Source: Litorimonas sp964565335
GTDB taxonomy: Bacteria; Pseudomonadota; Alphaproteobacteria; Caulobacterales; Maricaulaceae
Direction: 5' to 3'
DNA length: 64,000 nt
Assembly: GCA_964565335.1 (NCBI GenBank)
Contig: CAZMEN010000009.1
Coordinates: 1-64,000, forward strand
In this document: piece after piece, positions 32,871 through 42,065 of the stretch
Position numbering within the stretch: position 1 is the first letter of the stretch
Layout: each line of letters opens with the position of its first letter
Position numbers and translations under genes: made by a program
The notes under the pieces: generated by a model
Told to the model about the DNA's origin: nothing
The model's database searches: none
The model's input: the letters and a program-made list of their open reading frames with translations, nothing else

Positions 32871-35495
32871 ATGCGTACTGACACTGCCACGACGCCGACC
32901 CGCCTAAGCGATTACACGCCGCCCAATTTCAGTGTGGAGTCTGTCGCGCTCGATTTTAATCTTCAACCCAAAGCGACACGGGTAAAGAGCCGTTTGCAGC
33001 TTAAACGCCTCGCACCAGGTGATTTGGTGCTGGACGGTGAAGATATAGACCTGAAATCTGTCGCTGTTGATGGCCGGGCACTGAAGAGAAGTGATTACTC
33101 ACTTACACAAAACCATTTAACGCTTAAAGGACTTCCAGAGACCTGTGTTGTTGAGATTGAGACGGTCTGTAATCCGTCAGCCAACTCAACTTTGATGGGG
33201 CTTTATGTCTCTGGCGGTCGTTTTTGTACACAATGCGAGGCAGAAGGCTTTCGCCGTATCACCTATTATCTCGACCGTCCTGATGTGCTGTCGGTTTTCA
33301 CAGTTCGCATGCAGGCTAAATTAAAAGATTACCCTTATTTGCTTGCGAATGGGAATATGACAGAATCAGGCGCATTAGACGGCGGCGAGTCCCATTATGC
33401 CGTCTGGGAAGACCCTTTCCCCAAGCCCGCATACCTTTTCGCGCTCGTCGCGGGTGAATTTGATATTCTCGAAGATGATTTCACGACCATGAGTGGACGG
33501 CACATTCCGCTCACCATTTATGTAGATCCAGGCGATGCGTCCCGCGCGGAATATGCCATGGACAGTTTAAAACGCTCCATGAAATGGGACGAAGAGGTTT
33601 TCGGGCGGGAATATGACCTCGACCGCTTCATGATCGTTGCCGTGCGAGATTTCAATTTCGGCGCAATGGAAAATAAAGGGCTGAACATCTTCAACTCCTC
33701 TCTCCTTCTGGCCGATGCCGCCACGGCGACGGACATGAACTTCGAACGAATTGAATCCGTTGTGGCGCATGAGTATTTCCATAATTGGACAGGTAATCGG
33801 ATTACTTGTCGTGATTGGTTTCAGCTCTGTTTGAAAGAGGGCTTTACTGTCTTCCGTGATCAAGAATTTTCTGCCGATCAACGTGATCGCGGCGTACAGC
33901 GCATTAAGGATGTTAAAGCTCTGCGCGCCCGTCAATTTGCCGAAGATGCCGGGCCGCTTGCCCACCCTGTTCGTCCTAATGAGTATATGAAAATTGATAA
34001 TTTTTACACCGCGACAATTTACGAAAAAGGCGCGGAATTAATTCGTATGCTCAAAACTTGGTTAGGCGAAGAGGAGTTCCGCCAAGGCTGTACTCTTTAT
34101 TTCAACCGCCTCGACGGAACTGCAGCGACAGTAGAGCAATTTATAGAATGCTTCGCAGATGCAACGGGCAAGGATCTCTCGCAATTCATGCGCTGGTATG
34201 AACAGGCAGGCACGCCGCAATTATCCGTCGCAGTAGAGGGCCCGCACAATATGCCAGTTTCCATGACGACTATTACCTTCTCTCAAACTACGCAGCCGAG
34301 CCCCGGGCAAGCTGTGAAGAAACCCGTTGTCATTCCCATTAAATGGCAAGCCATTGGCGATGCCGGCCCTCTAATGGAGCCGCAACTTACGTTATTAAAA
34401 TCAGAAGAAAACTCTGTGTCTCTCCCCGATATGGGCGAGGATATTTCGCTGTCTATTTTGCAAGATTTCAGTGCGCCGGTAATCTTGAAAACGCAACAAC
34501 GGGCAGATGATCACTTACGCCTTATGGCTCAAGACCCCAATGCCTTTAACCGCTGGGAAGCGGGGCAAACCCTGGCGCGAGAGCTGATTGGTACACAAGC
34601 CAAAGCGATTGAGNNNNNNNNNNGCAATATGCCCAAAGTTAACCGCGCTTTGAAGGGCTATTGCGAGGCTCTCTCCTCGACATTAGACGACACACAATTT
34701 AACAGTAGTTTCAAAGCCCTAGCGTTAACACCTCCCGCATCAACGGAAATTATTCAAGCCTCTAATCAGTCTGATCCGATTGCCGTCTCTTTGGCAGGAG
34801 ATTGGCTAACCCGCGCTGTAGGTGACCATTTACGGGATGACCTTTTAGACCGCTATCACGCCCTCGCCGATGACGGCCCCTTCAGCCCCGACGCCCGTTC
34901 AGCGGGTCGACGCGCTCTGCGCAATCGCTGCCTTGCTCTTCTTGCGGCGCGTAAAGATGGCGTTGTTGCAGGACTTGCAATTGAGCAACTCGGTACAGCG
35001 ACAAATATGACGGATGAACTTGCAGCGCTCATCACCCTGACGAAGCTCGGCGGTAAACGCGTAGAAACCTCCATGGATGCATTTTATGACAAGTGGAAAA
35101 GCAATCCCTTAGTTATAGATAAATGGTTCTCCATTCAGGGCGCGCGCAGACATGAAGACGGTATTTCAGCTTTGCAAAATTTAGTGGCGCATGAAGCCTA
35201 TGACACGCGCAATCCAAACCGCGTCAGGTCATTAGTCGGCAGCTTCGCTGTCGCCAACACGCATATGTTTCACGCACTTGATGGAAGTGGATATGATTTC
35301 TTCACGGAGCAAGTAATCGATATGGACAGCCGGAACCCTCAAGTGGCGGCCCGCTTGCTCGGCGTTTACGAAGTATGGCGCAAACTCGACACCCATCGTC
35401 AGGAATTAATTAAATCCCAATTGCAGGCCGTCATAAAATCTAAACCATCCAAAAATGTTTTAGAAATCGCAAATAAGACTTTGGGCGAAGGATAA
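32871..35495 (+). CDS. pepN: Aminopeptidase N
   Basis: M1 zinc aminopeptidase, about 874 residues. Exopeptidase motif GAMEN (about 264-268) and zinc motif HEYFHNWTGNRITC (His300) followed after 18 residues by KEGFTVFRDQEF with the third ligand. The C-terminal ARM-like domain follows. A 10-N run at 34614-34623 interrupts the gene; the frame is kept and the total length is normal, so little is missing. The frame is open back to 32730, but the family start is at 32871 with GAGGA upstream. Confidence 0.95.
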   Translation: MRTDTATTPTRLSDYTPPNFSVESVALDFNLQPKATRVKSRLQLKRLAPGDLVLDGEDIDLKSVAVDGRALKRSDYSLTQNHLTLKGLPETCVVEIETVCNPSANSTLMGLYVSGGRFCTQCEAEGFRRITYYLDRPDVLSVFTVRMQAKLKDYPYLLANGNMTESGALDGGESHYAVWEDPFPKPAYLFALVAGEFDILEDDFTTMSGRHIPLTIYVDPGDASRAEYAMDSLKRSMKWDEEVFGREYDLDRFMIVAVRDFNFGAMENKGLNIFNSSLLLADAATATDMNFERIESVVAHEYFHNWTGNRITCRDWFQLCLKEGFTVFRDQEFSADQRDRGVQRIKDVKALRARQFAEDAGPLAHPVRPNEYMKIDNFYTATIYEKGAELIRMLKTWLGEEEFRQGCTLYFNRLDGTAATVEQFIECFADATGKDLSQFMRWYEQAGTPQLSVAVEGPHNMPVSMTTITFSQTTQPSPGQAVKKPVVIPIKWQAIGDAGPLMEPQLTLLKSEENSVSLPDMGEDISLSILQDFSAPVILKTQQRADDHLRLMAQDPNAFNRWEAGQTLARELIGTQAKAIEXXXXNMPKVNRALKGYCEALSSTLDDTQFNSSFKALALTPPASTEIIQASNQSDPIAVSLAGDWLTRAVGDHLRDDLLDRYHALADDGPFSPDARSAGRRALRNRCLALLAARKDGVVAGLAIEQLGTATNMTDELAALITLTKLGGKRVETSMDAFYDKWKSNPLVIDKWFSIQGARRHEDGISALQNLVAHEAYDTRNPNRVRSLVGSFAVANTHMFHALDGSGYDFFTEQVIDMDSRNPQVAARLLGVYEVWRKLDTHRQELIKSQLQAVIKSKPSKNVLEIANKTLGEG
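34614..34623. other. Assembly gap (10 N)
   Basis: Ten Ns inside pepN; the same reading frame continues on both sides. Confidence 0.95.
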
Positions 35496-35537
35496 GACAG
35501 CTGATATAGACTTGTCTTACTTGGTAAGACTGTCTTA
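35493..35537. promoter_or_regulatory. Array of four TAAGAC motifs, putative operator
   Basis: TAAGAC (35494-35499 region), GTCTTA (35514-35519), TAAGAC (35525-35530) and GTCTTA (35532-35537) alternate in orientation. They give a perfect inner palindrome GTCTTAC-TTG-GTAAGAC and a perfect outer TAAGACAG/CTGTCTTA pair. Lies just after the pepN stop and 25 bases before the EAL gene. Confidence 0.5.
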
Positions 35538-35561
35538 GGGGCTTTGTGCTACTCGCCCCCT

Positions 35562-36305
35562 ATGGAAGCGTCTCAAAAATCATTAGAGCTGCGCACGAAG
35601 CAAGGGTTTCGTGAGCATGTCTCCGAGCAACGCTACAAGGTCATGCGTCAACCAATCGTAGACCTTACATCGGGCCATATTCATCATCATGAGTGGTTGG
35701 TACGTTTTGATCACGATAAACATTTGGAAGGCGTTATTCGTTCCTCCGAACTCAGCGGCGCTATTCGGGATTTAGACTTATCAATGTTGGCGCAAGCTAT
35801 TCTGGTCTTAAATGACAACCCTCAAGACACAGGCATTGCCATCAACCTCTCCGGCGCCTCGGTGGATAAAGAGAATTTTAAATCCTCCGTTATGGCCTGT
35901 TTGACGGCTTTGGAGGCCTCGCCGACTAAACTCGTCATGGAACTGACGGAAAGTTGGGACATGGACAATTTGGTCTTCGCGGAGAGCCTTTTGACTGAGC
36001 TGAAAACCAAAGGCCATCCGGTTTGTTTGGATGATGTTGGGGCCGGAGCGGCCTCTATCCGCTACCTTCGCGCTCTCCCCGCGAATTGGTTGAAAATTGA
36101 CGGAGGTTTTGTCGCTGCCAGCCTGAATTCCATGCGGGACCGTGCGATTTTAGAAGCATTATTATCACTCAGAAACGCTCTAGATGTGCGCTTTATCGCC
36201 GAAGGTGTGGAAACAGACGAGATAAAAGACTTCGTCATGAAATTGGGCTTTGACGCCGCCCAAGGTTACGCCATCGGACGACCTGAGATTGAAACGCGCA
36301 TATAA
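35562..36305 (+). CDS. EAL domain protein (c-di-GMP phosphodiesterase)
   Basis: 247 residues, a stand-alone EAL domain without sensor or membrane parts. The signature is altered (EWLVRF for EALxR, DDVGAG for DDFGTG), but the catalytic set seems retained: Glu in EWL, Asn in AINLS, Glu in MELTES, Asp-Asp in LDDVGAG, Lys in WLKIDG, Glu in AEGVE, Gln in AQGY. Probably hydrolyses or binds c-di-GMP. The start at 35562 is chosen; 35544 is possible. An inverted motif array lies immediately upstream. Confidence 0.82.
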   Translation: MEASQKSLELRTKQGFREHVSEQRYKVMRQPIVDLTSGHIHHHEWLVRFDHDKHLEGVIRSSELSGAIRDLDLSMLAQAILVLNDNPQDTGIAINLSGASVDKENFKSSVMACLTALEASPTKLVMELTESWDMDNLVFAESLLTELKTKGHPVCLDDVGAGAASIRYLRALPANWLKIDGGFVAASLNSMRDRAILEALLSLRNALDVRFIAEGVETDEIKDFVMKLGFDAAQGYAIGRPEIETRI

Positions 36306-36314
36306 TTGTCAATA

Positions 36315-36337
36315 ATGCGTTGTTTCCGCATGTTTTT
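36315..36337 (+). terminator. Weak intrinsic terminator
   Basis: ATGCG-ttgtttc-CGCAT followed by GTTTTT, just after the EAL gene. Confidence 0.4.
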
Positions 36338-36426
36338 AGCCAAAATAAATCAAATATTAACCACGATTTGTTCGACTTGAATCAATCGAAACTCTAACGT
36401 TTTTAGAGGCGATTCGGGGGACTGAC

Positions 36427-39400
36427 GTGCAATCACATCAGAATAGACATCCACAGGGCCGCCCCGACTCCGGTAATCCAGCATCTGGTAATCAACCCGT
36501 TCCATATCAACCTACGCAGCCACAGCCACCACAAACACAAGGTAACGCTGCCGTCGTTCAGAACTTCAGACGGCGCCATGCCAACGGCGCGCCTGCCCAG
36601 CCAAACCCGCCGGCACAAGCGCCCTACAATTCCCCGCCCTCCCAAACGCCTCGCTACCCGCAACAAGATCAAGCCCAGCCAACAACTCGCCCTCAGGGAA
36701 ATCAACAACAGCGCCATCAGCGACAAGCGTATCAAAACCAGCGCCAATATTCTCCCTCTCAACAGCCGGCAACAGCCCCTGTTCAGCGCCCAGGAGGTGA
36801 TGTTCACTCCCGCCGAAATCAAAGACACCAAACGCAAAGACAACAAAAACCTCAAAGCACGCCGGCGCCAGTCGAGACCGTTAAACCCGCAACACCTGCT
36901 GTGGACTTTGCACCCGATGTCTCTACTCAAGACCTAAGTAAATCCGGCAATGTAAGACGTCTGCTTTTTGCCGTGACGGCCTTTTTTCTGCTGTTCACCA
37001 TTCTGGCCGGGACCAAGTTCTTCAATGACAGTAAACATTACGCCAATGAAACACAGGCGGTCTTCTCTGGGGCTTTGACGAATATGGCCGCTTTTGCTTC
37101 ACAGCAAATCGATGCCAATATTGCTACGATCGATAAAGCCCTATTTTCCGCTCAATCACCGCAAGCCATGACAGAAGCCGTCGCGCAAACTACGTCTGTT
37201 CAAGGCGCCGTACTTCTCAATGGTGATAGAACCGTTTTGGCAAAGTCAGGGCCGCTGGGCGAAATCATTGCAAAATTAGACACTTCCAATCTGCCTAAAG
37301 GCGAAGTTCAAATTAATTCCATCATATCTGACGATGGTCGCGCCTATCCCCTGATTATCAGGCGTCGAGGTAAAGCCTATCTAATCGCGGCTTTAACGCC
37401 GGGAACGCTCCTCTCTGGTGACTCCGCCAATGCGGCGCTTATCCTCGATGGTGGGCGCATAATAGACAGCGGCGCAAATATCCAGTCTCCGGATGCTTTA
37501 AGCGTTTATGGCCTCACACCACAAAATCTTGCCCGTCTTTCAAAGACTGAGCCAGCATCCCCCGTTTCGATTGAGGCGTTTGAGCAGAACGAAAACAAAG
37601 TTTGGCTTGGGACATCCCGTATATTAAATTCTTCTCTTTCCATCATAAATACGGCGCCTCGCGAAGTCGCGCCCTCTCTGAAACAAAATCTAATTCTATT
37701 CGGCCTGCTGCTCGCGGGTATGGGGTGGCTAATTTGGATGTTGTTCGGCGAAATGCTGAAGCAAATGAGAAACCTTAGAAGCCATCAGCAAGCAGATGAA
37801 GTGTCGCGCCAACGTTATGCGGCCGCCGTGGATAACTCCCATGGGGGAATTTGGGAAATTGATCTGGCTAAAAACACCGCTTACCTGAGTCCGTCACTGG
37901 CAAAAACATTTAACCTTCCTGAAACTCATTCGGTATTGCCAATGTCTCAATTTCTCGCTCTTTTTTCTGCCAAAGACCGTGAGAAGCTCTTCGCCGCTAT
38001 CCGCCGCAGTCATATTAGCGGAGAATTTGATGTCGAATTGGAAGTCGCGCACCTGCCGATTTATATGGCGTGCCGCGGGCGGCCATCGGTCCGAGGGTCC
38101 GATAATGCAAAAGTTATTATCGGGATGGCGATCAACATCACAGAAATGCGCGGGGCTCAGGCCCGCCTTCAAGCTGCAGAAGCACGTTTATTTGACGCGC
38201 TGAAATCTATGACAGACAGCTTTGTCATTTGGGATCAAATGGACAGATTAGTGCTTTGGAATAAGCGCTTTGAGAGCTTTTTCGGTTTCCAGTCAGAACA
38301 ATTACAAGTCGGTCTGGACCGCGCGACCATCGAATATCATGCCAATCAAAATATTGAGAGCGTCACAGAAAGGCCCGAAGGCAATGAAGTCTGCCTGAAA
38401 GATGGACGCTGGATACGCTATTCCGAAACCCGCACGGCGGATGGAGGTTGCGTCAGTATCGGAACGGAAGTGACGGCCATTCGGTCACGGGAAAATGAAC
38501 TCCAAATCAATCAGGATGCGCTTGAGAAAACCATTAGTGTCTTACGCGAGTCACAAGTGCGTATCGTAGAATTGGCGGAAAGTTACGAGCAGGAAAAAAT
38601 TCGCGCCGAAGAAGCGAGTCAGTCTAAATCGGAATTCCTTGCCAATATGAGCCACGAGCTACGCACACCTCTTAATGCCATTAATGGTTTTTCGGACATC
38701 ATGAAAAAAGAGCTTTTCGGCCCGCTCGGCGACCCGCGTTATAAAGAATATGTCAGCGACATCCTTTTCTCAGGGCAACATCTACTGAGCCTCATCAATG
38801 ACATTCTTGATATGTCCAAGATTGAAGCCGGTAAGATGACGCTGAATACGGAAACTCTCCAAATCAACGATATCGTCGCGCAGGTCTTACGTATCGTGAG
38901 AGGGCGTGCCGATGACAACCGTCTGAAAATCATATTCGAAGAGAGCGAAGCAGTAGATATTGAGGCCGACCCTCGCGCCGTGAAACAAGTTTTACTTAAC
39001 CTGACCACCAACGCGATTAAATTTACGCCAGAGGGCGGAACCGTTACCGTCAATGTGGCCTCTAAATCCGCAGGACTGATTATCAGCGTGACAGATACCG
39101 GCATCGGGATTTCGCAAGAAGACATTGAACGCTTAGCGCAACCCTTTGAGCAAATCGATAGTCAGCATTCCCGTCAACACGAAGGCACAGGATTGGGATT
39201 GGCTTTGTCTAAATCCCTCATCGAACTGCATGGCGGTAACTTCAAGATGGAAAGTGAAGTGGGCCAAGGCACAAAAGTCACCTTCACACTTCCACTCTCT
39301 CCGCCCGAAGTGGCTGAGGAGAAACCGAATAATGAAGTTGGCAGTGAGATTACCCGTTTGGCACAAGACATTGCAGATGTTCTGGTTGAAGGCGAAGCCC

Positions 39401-39642
39401 GTGTTGGTCAGAACCGCTCTGCCCAAGAGCAAGGTTATGAGCAAGGTCAACCCCTCGTCCAAGCGGCCCCGCAAGCTCAGCCAATGCCGGCCCCTTTGCA
39501 AATGGAAGCCGGTCCGCCCCCTGTTCAAGCACCTGCCGCTCCGACAGAATATGTGCCCCACGCCGCGCCGCCTCCAGTCGCCGCGCAACAAAGCGTACCG
39601 TTTCCAACCACGCCGCAACCGCATAAGAATACGGCTGCCTAA
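36427..39642 (+). CDS. PAS sensor histidine kinase (PleC/DivJ/PdhS-like)
   Basis: 1071 residues from a GTG start preceded by a G-rich Shine-Dalgarno. Order: 170-residue Gln/Pro/Asn-rich disordered head; membrane helix about 179-196; periplasmic sensor domain; membrane helix about 421-440; two PAS domains (about 460-700); a coiled coil; HisKA with phospho-acceptor His743 in FLANMSHELRTPLNA; HATPase with NLTTNAIKF, DTGIGIS and GTGLGLALS; and a 100-residue Pro/Gln/Ala tail. GFSDIMKKELFGPLGDPRYKEYVSDI follows the PleC/DivJ/PdhS subfamily, which signals through DivK/PleD to CtrA. No receiver domain and no adjacent response regulator gene on this strand. Confidence 0.87.
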   Translation: MQSHQNRHPQGRPDSGNPASGNQPVPYQPTQPQPPQTQGNAAVVQNFRRRHANGAPAQPNPPAQAPYNSPPSQTPRYPQQDQAQPTTRPQGNQQQRHQRQAYQNQRQYSPSQQPATAPVQRPGGDVHSRRNQRHQTQRQQKPQSTPAPVETVKPATPAVDFAPDVSTQDLSKSGNVRRLLFAVTAFFLLFTILAGTKFFNDSKHYANETQAVFSGALTNMAAFASQQIDANIATIDKALFSAQSPQAMTEAVAQTTSVQGAVLLNGDRTVLAKSGPLGEIIAKLDTSNLPKGEVQINSIISDDGRAYPLIIRRRGKAYLIAALTPGTLLSGDSANAALILDGGRIIDSGANIQSPDALSVYGLTPQNLARLSKTEPASPVSIEAFEQNENKVWLGTSRILNSSLSIINTAPREVAPSLKQNLILFGLLLAGMGWLIWMLFGEMLKQMRNLRSHQQADEVSRQRYAAAVDNSHGGIWEIDLAKNTAYLSPSLAKTFNLPETHSVLPMSQFLALFSAKDREKLFAAIRRSHISGEFDVELEVAHLPIYMACRGRPSVRGSDNAKVIIGMAINITEMRGAQARLQAAEARLFDALKSMTDSFVIWDQMDRLVLWNKRFESFFGFQSEQLQVGLDRATIEYHANQNIESVTERPEGNEVCLKDGRWIRYSETRTADGGCVSIGTEVTAIRSRENELQINQDALEKTISVLRESQVRIVELAESYEQEKIRAEEASQSKSEFLANMSHELRTPLNAINGFSDIMKKELFGPLGDPRYKEYVSDILFSGQHLLSLINDILDMSKIEAGKMTLNTETLQINDIVAQVLRIVRGRADDNRLKIIFEESEAVDIEADPRAVKQVLLNLTTNAIKFTPEGGTVTVNVASKSAGLIISVTDTGIGISQEDIERLAQPFEQIDSQHSRQHEGTGLGLALSKSLIELHGGNFKMESEVGQGTKVTFTLPLSPPEVAEEKPNNEVGSEITRLAQDIADVLVEGEARVGQNRSAQEQGYEQGQPLVQAAPQAQPMPAPLQMEAGPPPVQAPAAPTEYVPHAAPPPVAAQQSVPFPTTPQPHKNTAA

Positions 39643-39709
39643 GACGTAAGCCAGACTTTAAATATGGCAGGTATCGTTCCGAGCTTACCAAGCTTTTAAA
39701 CTGTTTTCG

Positions 39710-41277
39710 CTACTTGGTTTTCTCTGTCATTTTAGAATCTGTTTTTACGCCCGGACGACGGCGCGAGAATACCAGATTGGCTTTCAAGCCTCTCATGCCT
39801 CTGTCGTTAAATCCATCTTCCATAATAAATTCCGCGCGGTGAAGGTCTGCAACGGCGTCCACTAGCGCTAAACCCAAACCACTCCCTGGCAAGGTTCGGC
39901 TCTTATCCAAGCGGACAAACCGCTCTTTTACCCGCTCTCTATCCTTTGGCGGAATACCCGGACCGTCATCAGTCACGGAAATCATAATTCGGCCATTTCG
40001 CGTTCGGCGTAATTCTAAGTGAATACGCCCTTCTTTAGGCGTATATTTAATCGCGTTTTCAACGAGGTTAGAAACGGCTTGTGATAACAGCCCCCTATCC
40101 GCCAAAATATCTGTGCCCTTCGAAATATCAGCCGTAAAGGTCAGCCCTGCATCCTCGCAGGCCGGTTCGTAGAGCTCGGCCAAATCGTCTAGCAGAGGTT
40201 TCGGGTCAGTTGGCTTAAGAAGCTCTCGGCGTTCACCAGCTTCCAACCTCGCAATCCGTAAAACGCCATCAAAGGTCGTCAAAAGCTCGCTCGCATCTTC
40301 TGCGGCAGAGAAGAGAACATCGGCCTCTTTACTATCACCCAGTTCCACGGCGGCACTCTCAAGCCGAGTGCGCAACCGCGTCAATGGAGAGCGCAGGTCA
40401 TGAGCGATTGAGTCGCCTGCATAACGCATAGCCTGCATCAGGCGGTCAATGTGGTCGAGCATTGAGTTCAAATGTTCGGCCAGTAAATCCATCTCGTCTT
40501 CGGAGTAATTTCGCGGCGCACGCCTGTCTAAATTTCCGGCGCGGACATCTGTGGCCAGACGATTAAACGCTTCAACCCGCGCGGCGAAACTGCGCGATAC
40601 AAACCAAGAAGATAACAGGCCCAGAAAGGCCGCGAGCGCCAAAGCGGGCGGGAGCGTTGCGCGAATACGGTCTCCAGTACGCGAAATCGCCTCCACATCA
40701 CGGCCCACGATAATTGCCGCCACCCGATCTTCGCCGAGTTTTAGATTGCCGACAATGCCTCTGGCGCGTCGATCAATGAAATCGTCAGAATCAGTATTGG
40801 GGTCAGAGTAAAGGAATTTAATTTTCGAAAACCCTTTGCCGCTCTCTTCGCCCTCAATGTTTTCGCTCGTTAGGAGGTCACCCTGCCCTAGGATATTACC
40901 GCGAACGACACGGCGAGTTTGCAAGAAGTATAGGGCTTCATAACTCGCGCCGCGTACGGTGACGGCCCGCTCTACGGCGGTGATGACCCTAAATCATAAA
41001 GCTGTTTATATTCGGGAGCCTCCGGCGAAAGCGTTTGCGGCACTATCCCAGCGTCTTTGGCCGCAGCGACACGGGCCGCCCCAGCAGTATCATAAAGGGT
41101 TTGGAGTTCATCAATCTCATCTATATTGGCTTGCTCAACGCGTCCCAACTCGGTTTCAATCATCGAATAATAGACAAGTCCTAAAGCAGAAGCGACACTG
41201 ACCATCGTCAGCATCGCCCCTAATAAGGATAGGCGGAACAAAGTGTTCCGCAGAAGTTTTTTAACGGCCTCAATCAC
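39710..41277 (-). pseudogene. Sensor histidine kinase with frameshift
   Basis: Two reading frames together make one normal kinase. The first (start 41277) gives a membrane helix (LFRLSLLGAMLTMVSVASALGLVYY) and the beginning of a periplasmic domain, ending at a stop after LYDLGSSPP. The second picks up as VITAVERAVTVRGASYEALYF, then HAMP, HisKA (DSIAHDLRSPLTRLRTRLES), HATPase and GSGLGLALV. The break is at a GGG run (40987-40989); one additional G would restore the frame, so an assembly error is likely, a true mutation possible. Operon partner of the response regulator and DegP-like gene upstream. Confidence 0.85.
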
Positions 41278-41333
41278 AATAATATTTTCCTGTGGGTGCG
41301 CGGTTTAACGCTGAGAGACCTCACATGGCAAGC

Positions 41334-42005
41334 TTAGACCTGCAAACGATACCCTGCACCCCGTACGGTGTGAAGAAGCGGTTCTTCGAATTCTTTATCA
41401 ATCTTGCCGCGCAGGCGCGAAATGTGAACGTCAATGACATTGGTCTGGGGGTCAAAATGATAATCCCAAACTTTTTCTAGCAACATCGTGCGTGTCACGA
41501 CGCGGCCCGCATTACGCATAAGGCATTCCAGCAAACGGAACTCACGAGGTTGCAGCAGAATTTTCTGACCATCGCGGCGAACGGTACGCGCCAAGAGATC
41601 CATTTCAAGTCCGCCCACTTTCAGCTTGGTAACTGCGGCATTCGGATCAGACCGGCGCCCAATCGCCTCGACACGGGCCAGCAATTCTGTGAATGAATAC
41701 GGCTTGGCGAGGTAATCATCGCCGCCGGCTCGCAAGCCTTCAACTTTATGATCGACTTCGCCCAATGCGGATAGAATCAAAACAGGCGTCTTATCGCCGT
41801 CTTCTCTCAAATGCGTCAACAATTCCAACCCATCTAGCTTTGGCAACATACGGTCCAAAATGAGAGCGTCATAATCAGCGGCGCGGGCCATTTCCAAACC
41901 CAGATCGCCGTCTGGGGCAAGATCCACAACATGACCAGCCTCCATCAAGCCTTTGCGGACATATTCCGCAGCGACTTCATCGTCTTCAACAACTAATAGT
42001 CTCAT
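41334..42005 (-). CDS. OmpR-family response regulator
   Basis: 223 residues. Receiver domain MRLLVVEDDEVAAEYV, phospho-Asp in LILDRMLPKLDG, ILSALGE and KPYSFTELLAR; then a winged-helix DNA-binding domain with PREFRLLECLMRNAGRVVTR and ISRLRGKID. The frame opens at 42038 but the canonical N terminus is at 42005. Between a DegP-like protease and a kinase gene, all minus strand, suggesting an envelope-stress two-component system. Confidence 0.93.
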   Translation of the reverse strand: MRLLVVEDDEVAAEYVRKGLMEAGHVVDLAPDGDLGLEMARAADYDALILDRMLPKLDGLELLTHLREDGDKTPVLILSALGEVDHKVEGLRAGGDDYLAKPYSFTELLARVEAIGRRSDPNAAVTKLKVGGLEMDLLARTVRRDGQKILLQPREFRLLECLMRNAGRVVTRTMLLEKVWDYHFDPQTNVIDVHISRLRGKIDKEFEEPLLHTVRGAGYRLQV

Positions 42006-42065
42006 TCTGTCTCCAATCGTCCTTTCAGACTCACCCAAACTAATTCTTTAAACCTAATTGTGTCA

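Noticed and set aside
36433..36930. Long minus-strand ORF opposite the kinase head
   Set aside because: Mirror of the Gln/Pro-rich low-complexity coding strand; no start signal or domain. Other antisense ORFs in the window are shadows of the same kind.
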